From Micromonosporaceae bacterium (GTDB taxonomy: Bacteria; Actinomycetota; Actinomycetes; Mycobacteriales; Micromonosporaceae), in contig JAFGOK010000007.1 in the NCBI GenBank assembly GCA_016926535.1, forward strand, positions 1 through 35,406: a DNA stretch of 35,406 bases, given 5' to 3'. The translations under genes and the position numbers were made by a program. This document shows, piece after piece, positions 32,819 through 35,406 of this stretch (position 1 is the first letter of the stretch; each line of letters begins with the position of its first letter). The notes beneath the pieces were generated by a model. The model made no database searches and had not been told where the DNA came from. It saw only the letters and a list, made by a program, of their open reading frames with translations.

Positions 32819-33778
32819 CTACTGGATGACCGTCCAACTCTGGGCGCGATCACCGCGAATGAGGCTGTCGAGTCGTAGCCGAAGCTCGGCCCGTGCTGGG
32901 GGCTTGTGCGGCGCGGCACGCAGGTAGGCGGCCAGGGAGTGCAGTTCGCGCAGCTCACGGACCACCGGCCAGCCTGCCCACTCAACAAGGTCATAGCCAT
33001 AGGCGAGACTGAACTCCCGCCGCTGATCTTCGGTCAGGCCGAACCGGTTGCCGGGTGTCCCCCGTTGCGCCAGATCGATTTCGCGAGGTCCCCAGCAGAC
33101 ACTGTCCCAGTCTCCGAGCACGTAGCCCTGTGGATGACGCTGGTCAGCAAGGAGATTCCCGGTGTGGGCATCATTGTGAATCAGTCCCCGACCCAATGGG
33201 AAGTCCAGCGCCGCGTAGGCGGCCCCGGCGCAGGCCATCCGTTCGGCGAGGTAGGCCCGGTCCGGTGCCGAGAGCACCGGAATCGTGCGAGCGGCATCCA
33301 TCGTGATGGCGTGGGCGAGTCTGGCCAGCGGCCGGGCATCGGGTAGGGCGAACGGCGGGTCGGGTAGGCGATGGAGTTGCCGCAGCAGAGCGCCCAGCAC
33401 GGTCACGGGAGCTGGGCTTCCGGAGGCCGCATCGGGCAGATATCGCCACAGGCTGGCCACCATGTGATCAAGGTCCATCACGGCGGGAAAGGCCGGCTCG
33501 ACTGTCGGGAATCTCTGCCCGGTCAGCCAACTGGTCACCCGGAGGGCCGTGTGCCAGCGGTCGCGGTTCTCGTCAGTGGCGTCAGCGAGGCGGACTACGA
33601 TCTGCTCATCGGGAAGCAGGTAGATCCCGGAACCGTGCACGCGCAGAGCCCGAGCCCCGGCTGTGGAGAGCCCCAATCGGTGACCGAGGGCAAGCAACGC
33701 CGCCGCGAACTGGTCAGGGCCGGTCGAGGCCGAGGCCGAGGCCGAAGTTGACGCCGTCGGCGGCTCAGGCAGTGTCAT
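32819..33778 (-). CDS. Aminoglycoside-phosphotransferase-family kinase
   Basis: This encodes 319 residues from ATG 33778, which overlaps the end of the upstream regulator gene by 14 bases. The kinase-like C-lobe is clear: GLIHNDAHTGNLL (catalytic HxDxxxxN) and VLGDWDSVCWGPREIDLA (metal-binding DxD). The N-terminus has a short Ser/Ala repeat (STSASASAS). The family phosphorylates small molecules such as aminoglycosides, choline or homoserine; the substrate here is unknown and resistance should not be assumed. Coupling to an XRE-TPR regulator suggests the pair works together, perhaps with the regulator controlling its own operon. It is not the same type as the cut gene at 2154. Confidence 0.85.
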   Translation of the reverse strand: MTLPEPPTASTSASASASTGPDQFAAALLALGHRLGLSTAGARALRVHGSGIYLLPDEQIVVRLADATDENRDRWHTALRVTSWLTGQRFPTVEPAFPAVMDLDHMVASLWRYLPDAASGSPAPVTVLGALLRQLHRLPDPPFALPDARPLARLAHAITMDAARTIPVLSAPDRAYLAERMACAGAAYAALDFPLGRGLIHNDAHTGNLLADQRHPQGYVLGDWDSVCWGPREIDLAQRGTPGNRFGLTEDQRREFSLAYGYDLVEWAGWPVVRELRELHSLAAYLRAAPHKPPARAELRLRLDSLIRGDRAQSWTVIQ

Positions 33779-35243
33779 GGACGGCCGCCCGCAACCGCGC
33801 CCGCAGATCCGCCACGCCGGGGTGTTTCTCATGCGGCCGTGTGACCCGTTCCAGGTCTTGCAGCCGGGACATCGACCGAGGAGACACCAGGGCAGCAACT
33901 CCAGCCAGGGCATCATCTCCGATCCGGACACCCTGATCGACGTCGTCATCGCCCTGGAACCAGGCCGCCGCCAAGGCGATGAGGTTGAGGGTCCTGCTAC
34001 GGGTGTACGCGACGCTGCGACCGGCGACGGCCTGCATCAGTAAGGGACGGGCCTTGGCCGCCGCTGTGGGGACGGCGTCTGCCAGCACATGGTAGGTATG
34101 GCCGCGCAACGCCATGAGTTCGGCATGATCGAAGTGGCTCAGCCAGGGAGGACGCTCGTCGGCGCTCACACCGGCGACGAGATGGTCCTCGGCCCGGCTG
34201 ATAGCACGCTCGCAGGCCCGGACCCTACCCATCGCCGCGTAGCACCAGCTTTCGTACGATGCGGTCGCGGCGAAAGCCAAGTCCGCCACGGTGGAATCCA
34301 AATCCGCCGCCGTGGCGTGGGCAAGCTGAATCAGACGCAGTCCCTCATCAGGTCGGTGGAGGTGGAGGGCCTGATGGGCAAGCTGGCGCAACACATGACC
34401 GACCAGACCGACGTCGCCAGCCTCCCGGGCAGCGTCTATCGCGACCATCCACAACTGACGAGCCTCACGGTGCCGTTCCACGTCGTAGTTGGTCCAGGCG
34501 GCCACCGCGGCAAGATCAGCGGTCGCGGCGAGGAGACGCGTCCGCGTCGTCCCACCGGTAATCAGCGCATGCTTTCCCGCGTCAATCACCCATCGCAACT
34601 GCGCGAGAACGGCCGGGCGGGGCACGCCCCCGCCCCACTGGTTGTCCCAGTCCCGGAATGCTCTGGTTGTAGCCTCGATGCGTTCCACGTCGGCCACACC
34701 GATACGACGCGACGTCTCGGCCCCAATGCCTCGAACCAGCGCGCTGAGGCGATCATGCAATGGTCCGGCGTCAGGATCGCCGAATGCCAGGACCGCCACT
34801 GTGGCCAGAAGATCTCGTCGTTGCATCCAACTCACCACCTGCGAGTCAGAACCGTCCTCCCCTGGGGCATCCGATCGCAGGCCTGAATCAGGAGAGGCAA
34901 CAGGTTCACCTGTCAGAATCGCACTGTCGGACTCAGATGTCCCGGCAGACCACATCCCCCGGACGATGTGGAAGCCGAGGTCCCGGTCGGAGGCTGCGCC
35001 GAGGACATGGCGGAATCCGGCACGACGGAGCTCGCCCGGCCAGCGCCGACGGCCACATTCCAGCTTGCCGACCTGGTTGGCATCCAGGGTCGCCTCAGCC
35101 AGATCATGCTGCGCAACGTAAGCGTTGACGGCATCAGCCAACTCCTGCCGGGACATCGGACGGCCGGACCCCGACGGGGACGGCGTCCTCAGCCGCGCCC
35201 GCTGAAGCAGGCGATTCGGCGGCGGCCGACGACTGCTTGTCAC
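33765..35243 (-). CDS. XRE-family regulator with TPR-like C-terminal part
   Basis: This encodes 492 residues from GTG 35243, with AGGGGGG 8 bases upstream. The DNA-binding part is MSRQELADAVNAYVAQHDLA followed by LDANQVGKLECGRRRWPGEL (about 30-75), a version common in actinobacteria. The C-terminal 320 residues are helical with TPR-like pairs (AREAGDVGLVGHVLRQLAHQ, HAELMALRGHTYHVLADAVP). Such proteins probably sense a ligand through the helical domain. The gene heads a two-gene operon with the kinase at 32819. The promoter should lie in 35244-35406, beyond which the window ends. Confidence 0.85.
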   Translation of the reverse strand: MTSSRRPPPNRLLQRARLRTPSPSGSGRPMSRQELADAVNAYVAQHDLAEATLDANQVGKLECGRRRWPGELRRAGFRHVLGAASDRDLGFHIVRGMWSAGTSESDSAILTGEPVASPDSGLRSDAPGEDGSDSQVVSWMQRRDLLATVAVLAFGDPDAGPLHDRLSALVRGIGAETSRRIGVADVERIEATTRAFRDWDNQWGGGVPRPAVLAQLRWVIDAGKHALITGGTTRTRLLAATADLAAVAAWTNYDVERHREARQLWMVAIDAAREAGDVGLVGHVLRQLAHQALHLHRPDEGLRLIQLAHATAADLDSTVADLAFAATASYESWCYAAMGRVRACERAISRAEDHLVAGVSADERPPWLSHFDHAELMALRGHTYHVLADAVPTAAAKARPLLMQAVAGRSVAYTRSRTLNLIALAAAWFQGDDDVDQGVRIGDDALAGVAALVSPRSMSRLQDLERVTRPHEKHPGVADLRARLRAAVHDTA

Positions 35244-35406
35244 GCCGACATCCCCCCTTCACGCTTGTCTCGGACCTTTCGTCGACCTGCTAACTCCGAC
35301 GGATCCGGATGGCGATTCGATCAGCACTTGCTCCGACGCCTGGATACCCTTTGCCATGCATCTTTGTCGATTGTGTATATAGCCGAGTCTTCCCACGGGC
35401 CAACCG
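35244..35406. other. Upstream region of the XRE-TPR operon
   Basis: This has lower GC than the rest, with an AT-rich patch (GTGTATATAGCC, near 35373-35384) that could be a -10 element for either strand. No gene starts in the visible part. No clear -35 could be assigned. Confidence 0.35.

Overview
The window is high-GC DNA with GTG/ATG starts, GGAGG-type ribosome binding sites, actinobacterial XRE/TPR regulators and an FxLD-type lanthipeptide cluster. This points to a filamentous actinomycete, probably Micromonosporaceae-like; the family-level guess is inference. No rRNA, tRNA or CRISPR array was recognised.

Left flank (1-2402): about 500 bases without a convincing gene. Then come two small overlapping minus-strand genes, one with a ParB-like motif, and a minus-strand gene for a putative Cys/His/Asp (transglutaminase- or NlpC-like) protein. 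A 17-bp perfect palindrome lies upstream of it. A phosphotransferase gene is cut off at about 2402.

Defence island (about 2403-20811): an imperfect 30-bp direct repeat (27/30) lies at both edges. Inside are a VapB/VapC-type toxin-antitoxin pair with a palindromic operator, and a leftward class 1 DISARM anti-phage operon of about 15.6 kb: drmD (SNF2 helicase), drmMI (adenine methyltransferase), an extra gene for a CorA-like two-helix membrane protein, drmA (helicase), drmB (DUF1998) and drmC (PLD). Every junction except the one before drmA is a stop/start overlap. The membrane protein is translationally coupled to drmMI, is not one of the standard class 1 DISARM components, and is the most interesting object in the window. 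The right edge holds remnants of a MazG-like gene and of a TIGR01777 epimerase around an intact YjbR/MmcQ-like gene.

RiPP region (20928-30421): rightward genes for an XRE-TPR regulator, a peptide deformylase, an FxLD-system methyltransferase, a 60-residue FxLD lanthipeptide precursor, a LanB dehydratase, a LanC cyclase and a separate thiopeptide-type (SpaB_C-like) protein. A strong hairpin lies between precursor and dehydratase, and a very strong hairpin ends the cluster. The predicted route is dehydration by LanB, ring closure by LanC and methyltransferase-driven modification of Asp. No transporter or leader protease is present.

Right flank (30433-35406): a minus-strand pair (NUDIX hydrolase and an unknown protein), an endonuclease/exonuclease/phosphatase-family gene fragment, an unknown membrane protein, and a minus-strand pair of XRE-TPR regulator and aminoglycoside-phosphotransferase-family kinase that overlap by 14 bases.
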